Part shown: piece after piece, positions 8,538-14,542 of the stretch
Layout of the letters: each line of letters starts with the position of its first letter
How positions within the stretch are numbered: position 1 is the stretch's first letter
Source: UBA9715 sp964553375
Lineage (GTDB): Bacteria; Actinomycetota; Coriobacteriia; Coriobacteriales; Eggerthellaceae
Reading direction: 5' to 3'
Assembly: GCA_964553375.1 (NCBI GenBank)
Contig: CAZKKN010000036.1
Location: 1-16,436, forward strand
Length of the DNA: 16,436 bases
Made by a program: the position numbers and the translations under genes
The notes under the pieces: model-generated
Seen by the model: only the letters and a program-made list of their open reading frames with translations
What the model was told of the DNA's origin: nothing
Databases searched by the model: none

Positions 8538-9167
8538 ATGAGCGACCCGCAGCAGTTCCGCTTGCGCTGTACCTACGGGAAGCAGGGACGTCTTGCCCTG
8601 CTCTCTCATTTGGAGGTGGCTCACACCCTGGAGCGCACGGTGCGCCGGGCGGGGCTTCCCTATGCGGTGAGCCAGGGGTTCTCTCCCCATATGCGGATCG
8701 CCTTCGGGGCGGCTTTGCCCGTGGGGGTGGGGAGCACCTGCGAGATCTTCGATTTGCAGCTGCTCAGCTATGTGGCTCCGGAGCGCGCTTTGAAGGCGCT
8801 GCAGCAAGCCAGCGTAACCGACCTTATGGTCAAGTCCTGCGAGTATGTGGAGCCCCAAGCGCCGGCCGCAAGCGTTGCCTTCCCTTTTTCCACTTACGAG
8901 GTGCGTTTCGATGGGCGTTGTTCGGTCGATGATGTGACGGTCCCCTCGCAGGTCACGGTGGTGCGCAAGCGCAAGGAGAAGGTGTTGCAGGTAAACGATT
9001 ACCTTTGCGGCCCCTTCGAGTTCTGCGGCGACTGCGGTGATACGGCCCGGTTCACCTTGGAAGCGAAGCCCACTGGCTCGTTGCGTCCTGATGTGCTGTG
9101 CGATCACTGCGATTTCCCCGTGGGCATCCTTTCCATCACGCGCATCGCCCAAAGCTCCCGGATTTAG
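8538..9167 (+). CDS. DUF2344 radical-SAM-linked protein (TIGR03936-like)
   Basis: Partner of the preceding radical SAM protein, and in many bacteria the two are fused. The 209 residues open with a typical DUF2344 start: RLALLSHLEVAHTLERTVRR followed by GLPYAVSQGFSPHMRIAFGAALPVGVGS. The C-terminal third carries two CxxC pairs, C163-x2-C166 and C188-x2-C191, which look like a small zinc ribbon. I do not recall this as a fixed feature of the family. The ATG follows the previous stop with no gap, so translation is coupled. Some relatives lie beside ribonuclease G and ribosomal-protein genes, which has prompted ideas of an RNA or ribosome modification role. No such genes are visible here. It is the last gene of the operon before the terminator at 9175. 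Confidence 0.88.
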   Translation: MSDPQQFRLRCTYGKQGRLALLSHLEVAHTLERTVRRAGLPYAVSQGFSPHMRIAFGAALPVGVGSTCEIFDLQLLSYVAPERALKALQQASVTDLMVKSCEYVEPQAPAASVAFPFSTYEVRFDGRCSVDDVTVPSQVTVVRKRKEKVLQVNDYLCGPFEFCGDCGDTARFTLEAKPTGSLRPDVLCDHCDFPVGILSITRIAQSSRI

Positions 9168-9174
9168 GCAAAAG

Positions 9175-9204
9175 AAAAGACCTTTCTGGCCAGAAAGGTC
9201 TTTT
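9175..9204. terminator. Bidirectional rho-independent terminator, perfect 30-bp palindrome
   Basis: The half-stem AAAAGACCTTTCTGG is followed at once by its exact reverse complement, giving a stem of about 13 bp with a 4-base loop. It has an A-run on the left and a T-run on the right, so it can stop transcription from both sides. It begins 8 bases after the stop of the DUF2344 gene, closing the long operon. It is also downstream of the minus-strand small gene that ends at 9274. Confidence 0.92.
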
Positions 9205-9273
9205 CCTTAAGCCCAGCCAATCCCTATAAGGTGCGGCATCCCCTATAAAGCTGCGGGCGTGGATCTGCGGGGT

Positions 9274-9474
9274 TTAGGATTCGGCCCGCTCCTCGGCCGA
9301 GGGGTCGTGGAGCGCCTCGTAGATGCGGTTGTCGGCCATGTTCTTGTTGGCGCCGGGAGCGTCGAACTTCTGATCCACATCGATCATCTCGCCCTCGTTG
9401 CCGTAAACGCGCCAATGCTCGTTATGGCCGCCTTCATAGCTATGCTCAGGATAGCTGATATCTTCTCGTCCCAT
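9274..9474 (-). CDS. Small acidic protein, 66 aa, unknown
   Basis: I do not recognise this protein. The frame is open up to 9546, but the ATG at 9474 is preferred because GGAGGG lies 6 bases upstream of it on the minus strand, and the longer N-terminus looks like translated leader. The 66 residues are hydrophilic and acidic, rich in Glu, Asp, His, Asn and Tyr (for example HSYEGGHNEHWRVYGNEGE). There is no cysteine, membrane segment or signal peptide. It is convergent with the elongasome operon and shares the terminator at 9175-9204. The clear ribosome-binding site and terminator make a real gene likely, probably a lineage-specific cytoplasmic protein. Confidence 0.7.
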   Translation of the reverse strand: MGREDISYPEHSYEGGHNEHWRVYGNEGEMIDVDQKFDAPGANKNMADNRIYEALHDPSAEERAES

Positions 9475-9708
9475 GGTAACCCTCCATCTCTCGGTTAACC
9501 TTTGCGCAGCTTCAGCATCGCACAAGGAGCGGCTTCGTCGGGGCAAGTCGGCTTCAATTTACCGGAGTGTTCTCCCAGTGTTGACGGGGTGTCATTTCTC
9601 CGGGGTTCAGCGTTTCGAGTATCGTTGGTTGCCGCGGTATCGGGTTCAGGGTTCCTTCCGGCGGCCGTGCTCCAAGGAAAGGACTGTCGCCACCTGTTTT
9701 CCTCACCT

Positions 9709-9724
9709 GCAGGCTAGAGCCTGC
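9709..9724. repeat. Small inverted repeat beside a candidate promoter
   Basis: GCAGGCT and AGCCTGC are perfect inverted copies separated by two bases (AG). The dyad ends 5 bases before the extended -10 element at 9729, so it covers the -35 region. It could be an operator, possibly for the XRE protein encoded downstream, which would be autoregulation. This is inference from position only. Confidence 0.4.
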
Positions 9725-9728
9725 CTAT

Positions 9729-9737
9729 TGGTATAAA
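9729..9737 (+). promoter_or_regulatory. Candidate extended -10 promoter for the XRE gene
   Basis: TGGTATAAA fits a TGn-TATAAT extended -10 element with one mismatch. No matching -35 box is seen, which is usual for extended -10 promoters. The same TGG-TATAA form occurs in the promoter proposed for the LuxR-type gene at 11831. The leader to the XRE start would be about 150 bases, which is long, so another start site nearer the gene is possible. Confidence 0.35.
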
Positions 9738-9893
9738 ACTTGGGCGTGAAAGGCGCGAATTGGTCTATAGGCAACAGCTCTTGGGGTCTGGTCTTTTATC
9801 ATTGCAGTATCTTATTATTCCTTGCTTTGCAAATACTCGTGCTTTTCGATCGGCGTCTTTAATGCTTCGATGGGGGAAAGCAGGTGGCTTGCC

Positions 9894-10202
9894 ATGTTAT
9901 TGAGGGCGGATCGTGCAGAGCTTCTTCGTGAACTGGGCAAACGAGTCAAGCAGTTTCGCAAAGCGAACCGCATAACCCAAGGCGACCTCGCAGATGTCTT
10001 GGGAGTTGACCGCAGTCTCATAAGCAAGATCGAGTGCGGCCGGAGGTGTCCGCGCATAGACGAACTTGCTGTCATCGCCCGGGAATGCTCGCTTACCGTG
10101 TCGGAGCTCGTGGATGGCATTGAGCCTTGGCGCCATGGCCCTGAGCCGAGTACGGTATGCCTTTTCATGACCGAAGCGCGCTTCTTGCCTTGGAAGCTTT
10201 GA
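9894..10202 (+). CDS. XRE-family helix-turn-helix transcriptional regulator
   Basis: Small DNA-binding protein of the Cro/CI (HTH_3) type. The 102 residues contain the whole HTH domain at about 13-72. The first helix is KRVKQFRKANRITQGDLADVLG, and the recognition part is VDRSLISKIECGRRCPRIDELAVIA. The last 30 residues have no known domain. The ATG at 9894 is preferred because AGGTGG lies 6 bases upstream. In-frame ATGs at 9822 and 9870 would add a 24-aa or 8-aa extension that does not look like part of an HTH protein. It stands alone on its strand with no toxin gene beside it, so a toxin-antitoxin role has no support. Target genes are unknown, and autoregulation is plausible. Confidence 0.85.
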   Translation: MLLRADRAELLRELGKRVKQFRKANRITQGDLADVLGVDRSLISKIECGRRCPRIDELAVIARECSLTVSELVDGIEPWRHGPEPSTVCLFMTEARFLPWKL

Positions 10203-10261
10203 GGAAAGCGGCTGGCAGTGAGTGCCTAGCGGAAGACGCAAAGCCTCCCTGCGCAAGGGCT

Positions 10262-10417
10262 CGTGGTCAATTTTTCCAGTTATTCGCGTTTTTTCATCTC
10301 ATTCCTGGGCATTTGACTTTGTATCAAAATCTGCGACCTGGGGTTTTGCTGGAAGCTGTCTCCATTTGACGTCTTTAGGTAATCTCAAAACGCGAATAAC
10401 TGGAATTTTTGACCACG
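10262..10417. repeat. 31-bp imperfect inverted repeat flanking 94 bp, possible MITE-like remnant
   Basis: The arm at 10262-10292 and the arm at 10387-10417 are reverse complements with 3 mismatches in 31 positions. The mismatches fall in the A/T run after GTGGTCAA, and the remainder, CCAGTTATTCGCGTTTT, matches perfectly. The 94 bases between them have no coding potential but contain the direct repeat CATTTGAC. The size of 156 bp and long terminal inverted repeats fit a non-autonomous transposable element. I see no clear target duplication in the flanks, so a relict element or a large stem-loop between convergent genes remains possible. Confidence 0.55.
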
Positions 10418-10545
10418 GCCTACATGCAGTGTCGGTTTAGGCGGACTTATGCGACATTACGGAGATGTGGAAAATGACGCGAATTCTGCTTGCCGCAGCC
10501 GCTTGTGCTGTGGGAACGCAATAATTCCCAATCAAGGATGTGCGC

Positions 10546-10560
10546 CGTTTGCGGCAAACG
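10546..10560. repeat. Short palindrome downstream of the LuxR-type gene
   Basis: CGTTTGC and GCAAACG are exact inverted copies around a single G, 12 bases beyond the stop of the minus-strand regulator. No T-run follows on the minus strand, so it is at best a weak transcription end or an RNA-stabilising hairpin. Confidence 0.3.
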
Positions 10561-10572
10561 AGTATGTTGGCA

Positions 10573-11784
10573 TTATTCCTTGAAATGTCCCTCGACGCAG
10601 CTTATCAGCTCTTGTTGCGAATGAACTCCAAGTTTTCTATAGATGTTGAGCATATGAGATTTGACGGTATGGGGGCTCACCACAAGCTCTTCTTCGATAT
10701 AGGCTGCATTCCTTCCTTTAGAGAGCAAGAACAGTACTTCAGCTTCACGCGGTGTCAGGGAATGCTCTGCTGCGGTATCTTCGCATGCGGCTTTCCATCG
10801 GCCTCCTTTTGTAGTGGGCTCATCCGTTTTTCCTGTAAAACCATCAGCTGTCCAAACGCGATCAGAGCTCAAGCCATATACGGTAACTATGCAGACCGCT
10901 GCAATGCACACGATAGCTATAATGCCAGGCATCTCTGCGACTATCCCTGCGTGCAATAGCAACCATCCCAAGCCTCCGCCAATCAATAGAGTGGCAATAG
11001 CGTCCATGCATATCCCAAGGATATATACGGTTTTGAGTTGGAACGCGATATATAGATCAGTCATCAGACGCATGAGTATATAGAGAAAAACGCCAAAGCC
11101 GAGACCGCTCAAAAAGAGGGCGATTCCAGAAAATGAAGGTTGTAGAAACACGAGCCATGCGAGTATAAGCCCAATGAGGGAGAATCGCGTGAGAACATCC
11201 ATGCCTTTGCCGGCATCTAAGAATATGCGTGCTGAATATACGCAAAGGCCTGACCCGATGATACCCGCGGCAAAGCCTACGCCAGCATCGAACGACCTGA
11301 AATCAGGAAAATATGTCTCGAGGATCAGTCCGAAGGACAAGCATGTCACCGCAGTATAGACTGCAAGATATGCAAGCGGCTTCACGAGCATGCTCCTAGA
11401 TGGAACCGCCTTGTCAGATTCTGCTGTTGGACTGGATTTCAATAGCCATGCAAAAAGAAGCGCAATGCTCACGATTAGCTTTGCCGCCATTACCGCAAAC
11501 ATGATTCCACTTGGGATCAACGGCAAGATCATTCCCAACAGTCCCACGATGATCAAGCAGGCGGGTACAGCCTGGTCGATGAATGTAACGCCTTTTCGGC
11601 AAATGAAGACTATCCATGCTAACACCAAGGAAACGGCTAGCGCCCCGACAACCAAAACCCAGCCTTGCATCTCATTGGCTTTAACGGCGCAGTCGATAAA
11701 GCAGGATACCGAAAGCGCCACTCCTGCTATACAAATGGTCCAAAACCCTCCGGCGGGAAGCAAATGTCTGAGTCGATTCTGCAA
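10573..11784 (-). CDS. Membrane-embedded LuxR-type transcriptional regulator
   Basis: Probable one-component sensor that controls the divergent molybdoenzyme operon. The 403 residues show about ten hydrophobic helices over residues 13-310 and a short linker rich in Lys, Thr and Gly. A GerE/LuxR HTH follows at 341-403, with LTPREAEVLFLLSKG and the recognition helix VSPHTVKSHMLNIYRKLGV. No receiver or known sensor domain is visible, so the ligand may be sensed within the membrane part. The start is a TTG at 11784: an in-frame stop lies 4 codons upstream, no in-frame ATG fits, and AAAGGA sits just before it. The gene is visibly AT-richer than the elongasome operon, about 42 percent GC in one sampled line against about 60, which suggests different ancestry. 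Such regulators often flank respiratory or dehydroxylase genes in Eggerthellaceae. Confidence 0.88.
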   Translation of the reverse strand: MQNRLRHLLPAGGFWTICIAGVALSVSCFIDCAVKANEMQGWVLVVGALAVSLVLAWIVFICRKGVTFIDQAVPACLIIVGLLGMILPLIPSGIMFAVMAAKLIVSIALLFAWLLKSSPTAESDKAVPSRSMLVKPLAYLAVYTAVTCLSFGLILETYFPDFRSFDAGVGFAAGIIGSGLCVYSARIFLDAGKGMDVLTRFSLIGLILAWLVFLQPSFSGIALFLSGLGFGVFLYILMRLMTDLYIAFQLKTVYILGICMDAIATLLIGGGLGWLLLHAGIVAEMPGIIAIVCIAAVCIVTVYGLSSDRVWTADGFTGKTDEPTTKGGRWKAACEDTAAEHSLTPREAEVLFLLSKGRNAAYIEEELVVSPHTVKSHMLNIYRKLGVHSQQELISCVEGHFKE

Positions 11785-11830
11785 CGCATTCCTTTAGGCT
11801 CTCAAAACCGTATAGCTAGTCCATTTCTAG

Positions 11831-11839
11831 ATTATACCA
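11831..11839 (-). promoter_or_regulatory. Extended -10 promoter of the LuxR-type gene
   Basis: Read on the minus strand the sequence is TGGTATAAT, a perfect -10 box with the TG extension. No -35 box stands at 16-18 bases. Transcription would begin near 11824, giving a leader of about 40 bases before the TTG start. On the + strand the heptamer ATACCAT overlaps this element (11834-11840) and recurs at 11853-11859, 19 bases away. Confidence 0.6.
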
Positions 11840-11859
11840 TCCTTGTTTTTCGATACCAT
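11834..11859. repeat. Direct repeat ATACCAT, spaced 19 bp, over the regulator promoter
   Basis: Two exact copies of ATACCAT lie at 11834-11840 and 11853-11859. The first overlaps the -10 element of the minus-strand regulator. A spacing of 19 bp is close to two helical turns and would place two bound subunits on the same DNA face, so they may be operator half-sites. Heptamers can also recur by chance. Confidence 0.3.
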
Positions 11860-11984
11860 TTGCCTTCATGCCTCTGACCTGGTAATTCTTTCATCTCACA
11901 CCGCAGACCTTAGAAGGTTTCTCCTGATTCCACACCCTTAGGTGGGTGATTTCCGAATCGAATCCAACGAAGGTGGCACCTATG

Positions 11985-11998
11985 GCGGAATAATCCGC
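11985..11998 (+). promoter_or_regulatory. Leader hairpin just before the molybdoenzyme ribosome-binding site
   Basis: GCGGA and TCCGC are perfect inverted copies with a 4-base loop ATAA. The hairpin ends 8 bases before the ribosome-binding site AGAGAGGGG (12007-12014). It could stabilise the 5' end of the message or act as a protein-binding dyad on the DNA. The stem is short. Confidence 0.35.
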
Positions 11999-12020
11999 AC
12001 CAAAGCAGAGAGGGGTTCTA

Positions 12021-14189
12021 ATGGAAGCAACGAAGACAAGAACCGTCTGCACCGGATGCCATCAGAGATGCGGGGCCATCGTCTACACCGACGGCAACGA
12101 GATAGTCCGCATCGAAGGCGATAAGAATAATCCGGTGTCAAAAGGGGCATTCTGCGGCAGCGGAATCACGCAACGGTTCATCCACTCCGACAAGAAGAGG
12201 GTGACTAGGCCCTTGAAGCGTGTAGGAGAGCGTGGCGAGGGTAAGTGGGAAGAGATCAGCTGGGATGAGGCGCTCGATCTTCTCGCTGACAACGTAAAGC
12301 GCATCAAAGAAGAGTATGGCCCCGAGTCCATCATCGTTAGCCAAGGCACCAGTCGCACCACGAATGACTGGGGGCAGCGCCTGAAGTGCACCATCGGAAA
12401 CAAAGGGTGGAGCTTGTCGCCTCTGCACGTTTGCCTCATCCCTAACATCATGCCGCATGCGCTCACGCTCGGTGTCGGTCAGATGCAGGGTGCAGACGTC
12501 GCCAACGCACAAACGATAGTGCTTTGGGGAATAAGCCCCATCGTTATGCTCTCCGAAGTGAAAGAGATGATAAAGAATCGGGATAAAACCGGTGCGAAGA
12601 TCATCTGCATAGACCCCCGCTTCAATGACCTTGCAGCGGAAAGCGATTTGTATTTGCAAGTTCGTCCTGGCTCTGATGGTGCTCTGGCACTCGGCTTCAT
12701 GCATGTGATCATCAAGGAGAAGCTCTACGACGAGGAGTTCGTACGCGATTGGACCTTCGGCTTCGACGAGCTGGCAGAGATGGTAGAGGAATGGACGCCG
12801 GAGAAGACCGCCGAAGTCACCTGGGTTCCTGCCGAGAAGATCATCGAAGCCGCACATCTGATGGCGACGAACAAGCCCACGACCTTCTATCCGATGCTCG
12901 GCCCCAGCTGCATGCATTCCAACGCAATTCAGTCGGGTCGCGCCCTCACATGCCTTGTAGGTCTTATCGGTTGCATCGATGTCCCGGGCGGGTTCGTTTT
13001 CCAGCCTGGGCCCATATCTAAGCCTGAGCTTACGCTTATTCCGGCGGATTGGAACTTCAATTCGCCTGATGCCAAGCTGATCGGTGGCGAGGAATTCCCT
13101 GCGTTCGCGGCATTCGGTAACTCGAACGTGCCATATGACACCTTTGAGGCGGTTATCACACAAGACCCTTGGCCCATCAAGATGATGGTGTTCGTTGCCA
13201 ATGATGCCGTCAATTGCTACGAGGCGCCGCAAAAGGTCGTGGAGGCGCTTAAATCGCCCAACCTCGACTTTATTGCGGTTAAGGACTTCTACTTGACACC
13301 TACGGCCGAATACGCCGATTTGGTATTGCCTTCGGCTGATTGGTCTGAGCGCGATACCATTGACGAAGAGACCTTCAAGGGTCGCCTCATCTCCTCTCCT
13401 CGCGCCGTAGATCCCCCTGGGGAATGCTGGGATGACTGGAAGTTCTATCTGGAATGGGGCAAAAAGCTCGATCCTGAGCTTTGGCCTTGGAAGGACGAGA
13501 AGGAAATGGTGCTCTGGCGCATCAAGACGTACCACGACCTCGACCTCACCTGGGAGGAGTACGTCAATCAAGCCTATATCGACACTCCGGCATCGCTTGC
13601 CGGTATGGAGTTTGAGAAGTATAAGAAGGGTATGCTGCGTCCTGATGGACAACCCGGGTTCATGACAATGACCGGCAAGATCGAGTTCTTCAGCCCCACT
13701 ATGGAGCACTTCGGATACGAGCCTCTGCCCGTCTACCACGAGCCGAAGGAAAGCCCTTACAGCCAGCCTGAGCTCGCGAAGGAATACCCGCTTGTTCTAA
13801 CCACCGGTTTCAGGCTCTACAGTTTCTTCCATTCGGCGTGGACGAACGTTCCCGGGCAGCGCGAACTTTACCCTTACCCCTTCGTCGTCATTAATCCTTA
13901 CGATGCCACGGAGGCTGGCATCCAGGACGGTGACTGGACGGAAATCAGCTCTCCCCGCGGAACCATCAAGGCAAAGGCGCAAGTCTCCTTGGAGGTTGCA
14001 CCCGGTGTCGTCGCACTTCCACGCCCTGGTTGGCGAAGCTCCTGCGACGAGCTCGACCTTCCCGCATACGACTGGGAAGATACTTGCATAAACGTCCTCA
14101 TCCCGGGTGGTGGCGACACCAGAGATCCGAGCTTCGCAACCGCGCCCATGCGCTCTACGCTCTGCAAGATCAAGAAGATGGAGGCCTAG
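12021..14189 (+). CDS. Molybdopterin (bis-MGD) oxidoreductase catalytic subunit, DMSO-reductase family
   Basis: Catalytic subunit holding a molybdenum or tungsten bis-MGD cofactor and one [4Fe-4S] cluster. The cluster motif is C10-x2-C13-x3-C17-x27-C45, followed by the molybdopterin domain (about 50-480) and the molybdopterin-dinucleotide-binding domain (about 589-715, starting YPLVLTTGFR). C138 in LHVCLIPN is the likely metal ligand. There is no twin-arginine signal, so the protein is cytoplasmic. The 722-aa length, the cluster spacing and the position of C138 resemble acetylene hydratase (Cys9, 12, 16, 46; Cys141), whereas H14 stands where that enzyme has Asp13. After the fourth cluster Cys the usual K/R-G is replaced: it reads C-G-S-G. 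Catechol dehydroxylases, transhydroxylase or thiosulfate-reductase relatives are other options. The ATG follows AGAGAGGGG by 6 bases. Confidence 0.9.
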   Translation: MEATKTRTVCTGCHQRCGAIVYTDGNEIVRIEGDKNNPVSKGAFCGSGITQRFIHSDKKRVTRPLKRVGERGEGKWEEISWDEALDLLADNVKRIKEEYGPESIIVSQGTSRTTNDWGQRLKCTIGNKGWSLSPLHVCLIPNIMPHALTLGVGQMQGADVANAQTIVLWGISPIVMLSEVKEMIKNRDKTGAKIICIDPRFNDLAAESDLYLQVRPGSDGALALGFMHVIIKEKLYDEEFVRDWTFGFDELAEMVEEWTPEKTAEVTWVPAEKIIEAAHLMATNKPTTFYPMLGPSCMHSNAIQSGRALTCLVGLIGCIDVPGGFVFQPGPISKPELTLIPADWNFNSPDAKLIGGEEFPAFAAFGNSNVPYDTFEAVITQDPWPIKMMVFVANDAVNCYEAPQKVVEALKSPNLDFIAVKDFYLTPTAEYADLVLPSADWSERDTIDEETFKGRLISSPRAVDPPGECWDDWKFYLEWGKKLDPELWPWKDEKEMVLWRIKTYHDLDLTWEEYVNQAYIDTPASLAGMEFEKYKKGMLRPDGQPGFMTMTGKIEFFSPTMEHFGYEPLPVYHEPKESPYSQPELAKEYPLVLTTGFRLYSFFHSAWTNVPGQRELYPYPFVVINPYDATEAGIQDGDWTEISSPRGTIKAKAQVSLEVAPGVVALPRPGWRSSCDELDLPAYDWEDTCINVLIPGGGDTRDPSFATAPMRSTLCKIKKMEA

Positions 14190-14540
14190 ATGGAAACCCA
14201 GAGAATAGGAATGCTCATTCGCGTGGATGCATGCCTCGGCTGCCAAGCATGTCAGGTCGCGTGTCGCGAGGAGAACGGGTTCGACTACAGCGAGCTGTGG
14301 ATGGAGATGATCCGCCGCAAGCCCCAGAAGGTTTCGGAACATCTCAGGAAGTATCACGTTGGGGCACCGCAGCTCGATAAATGCGCACTGTGCTTCGAGA
14401 AGGACCATACGCCGCTTTGCGTCGACGTATGCCCCACGAAGTGCATCTTCGTCAACCATGCCGACAAGTTGGTAGAGATCATGGATGGCCGAGGCCATTG
14501 GAATCTTCACCTTCCCGGCGGCAACTACGAAGGGATGTAA
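14190..14540 (+). CDS. Two-cluster 4Fe-4S ferredoxin-like electron-transfer subunit
   Basis: Small electron-transfer partner of the molybdoenzyme. The 116 residues contain nine cysteines: C15-x2-C18-x2-C21-x3-C25 near the start, and C65-x2-C68-x8-C77-x3-C81-x3-C85 in the second half. Eight of them suffice for two [4Fe-4S] clusters. The pattern is that of the DmsB/NrfC-type proteins, but those normally have four clusters and about 200 residues, so this is a half-size version. No signal peptide or membrane segment is seen, which agrees with a cytoplasmic complex. The ATG follows the catalytic gene's stop with no gap, and GGAGG lies 5 bases before it. The next gene begins 2 bases after the stop. 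Confidence 0.9.
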   Translation: METQRIGMLIRVDACLGCQACQVACREENGFDYSELWMEMIRRKPQKVSEHLRKYHVGAPQLDKCALCFEKDHTPLCVDVCPTKCIFVNHADKLVEIMDGRGHWNLHLPGGNYEGM

Positions 14541-14542
14541 CC

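Larger units (their letters stand above)
9475..9893. other. Non-coding stretch between the small minus-strand gene and the XRE gene
   Basis: No convincing gene is seen in these 419 bases. The short open frames on the + strand (about 9473-9736) lack ribosome-binding sites and protein-like composition. The stretch must hold the promoter of the minus-strand small gene, for which I see no clear -10/-35 pair, and that of the XRE gene, for which a candidate is listed at 9729-9737. Confidence 0.6.
10203..10572. other. Non-coding stretch between convergent regulator genes
   Basis: No gene is supported in these 370 bases. They hold the 31-bp inverted repeat listed separately (10262-10417), a short inverted pair TGGGAA/TTCCCA at 10511-10530, and a 15-base palindrome at 10546-10560. 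Neither neighbouring gene has a classical hairpin with a T-run after its stop, so these structures may serve as transcription ends. Confidence 0.6.
11785..12020. promoter_or_regulatory. Divergent control region between the LuxR-type gene and the molybdoenzyme operon
   Basis: These 236 bases separate the two divergent starts. Besides the regulator's promoter (11831-11839), they hold three small dyads in front of the operon: ACCTT/AAGGT at 11907-11918, CACCC/GGGTG at 11933-11948 and AGGTG-G-CACCT at 11971-11981. A hairpin lies at 11985-11998. No good -35/-10 pair is seen for the operon; AATAAT at 11989 is the nearest -10 match. A weak promoter with dyads upstream fits activation by a LuxR-type protein. 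Confidence 0.55.

Noticed and set aside
7170..9152. Long minus-strand open frame of 660 codons antisense to the radical SAM genes
   Set aside because: It mirrors two well-supported + strand genes in high-GC DNA. The translation is rich in His, Arg, Gly and Leu, with no family motif.
9473..9736. Open frames on the + strand between the small gene and the XRE gene
   Set aside because: No ribosome-binding site, basic Ser/Arg-rich composition and overlap with the leader of the minus-strand gene.
9822..9893. Longer N-terminus of the XRE protein from the ATG at 9822
   Set aside because: No ribosome-binding site is seen there, and the extra 24 residues do not resemble an HTH protein. AGGTGG precedes the ATG at 9894.
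9894..10202. Antitoxin of a toxin-antitoxin pair
   Set aside because: No small toxin gene lies next to it on either side.
10262..10417. CRISPR array or riboswitch as explanation of the repeated arms
   Set aside because: There are only two arms, inverted and not direct, and no conserved riboswitch core is recognised.
10540..10959. + strand open frame opposite the LuxR-type gene end
   Set aside because: Antisense to the HTH-coding part of a clear regulator. No motif.
12138..13739. Minus-strand open frame of 533 codons inside the molybdoenzyme gene
   Set aside because: Antisense shadow of a clear family member. No motif and no ribosome-binding site.
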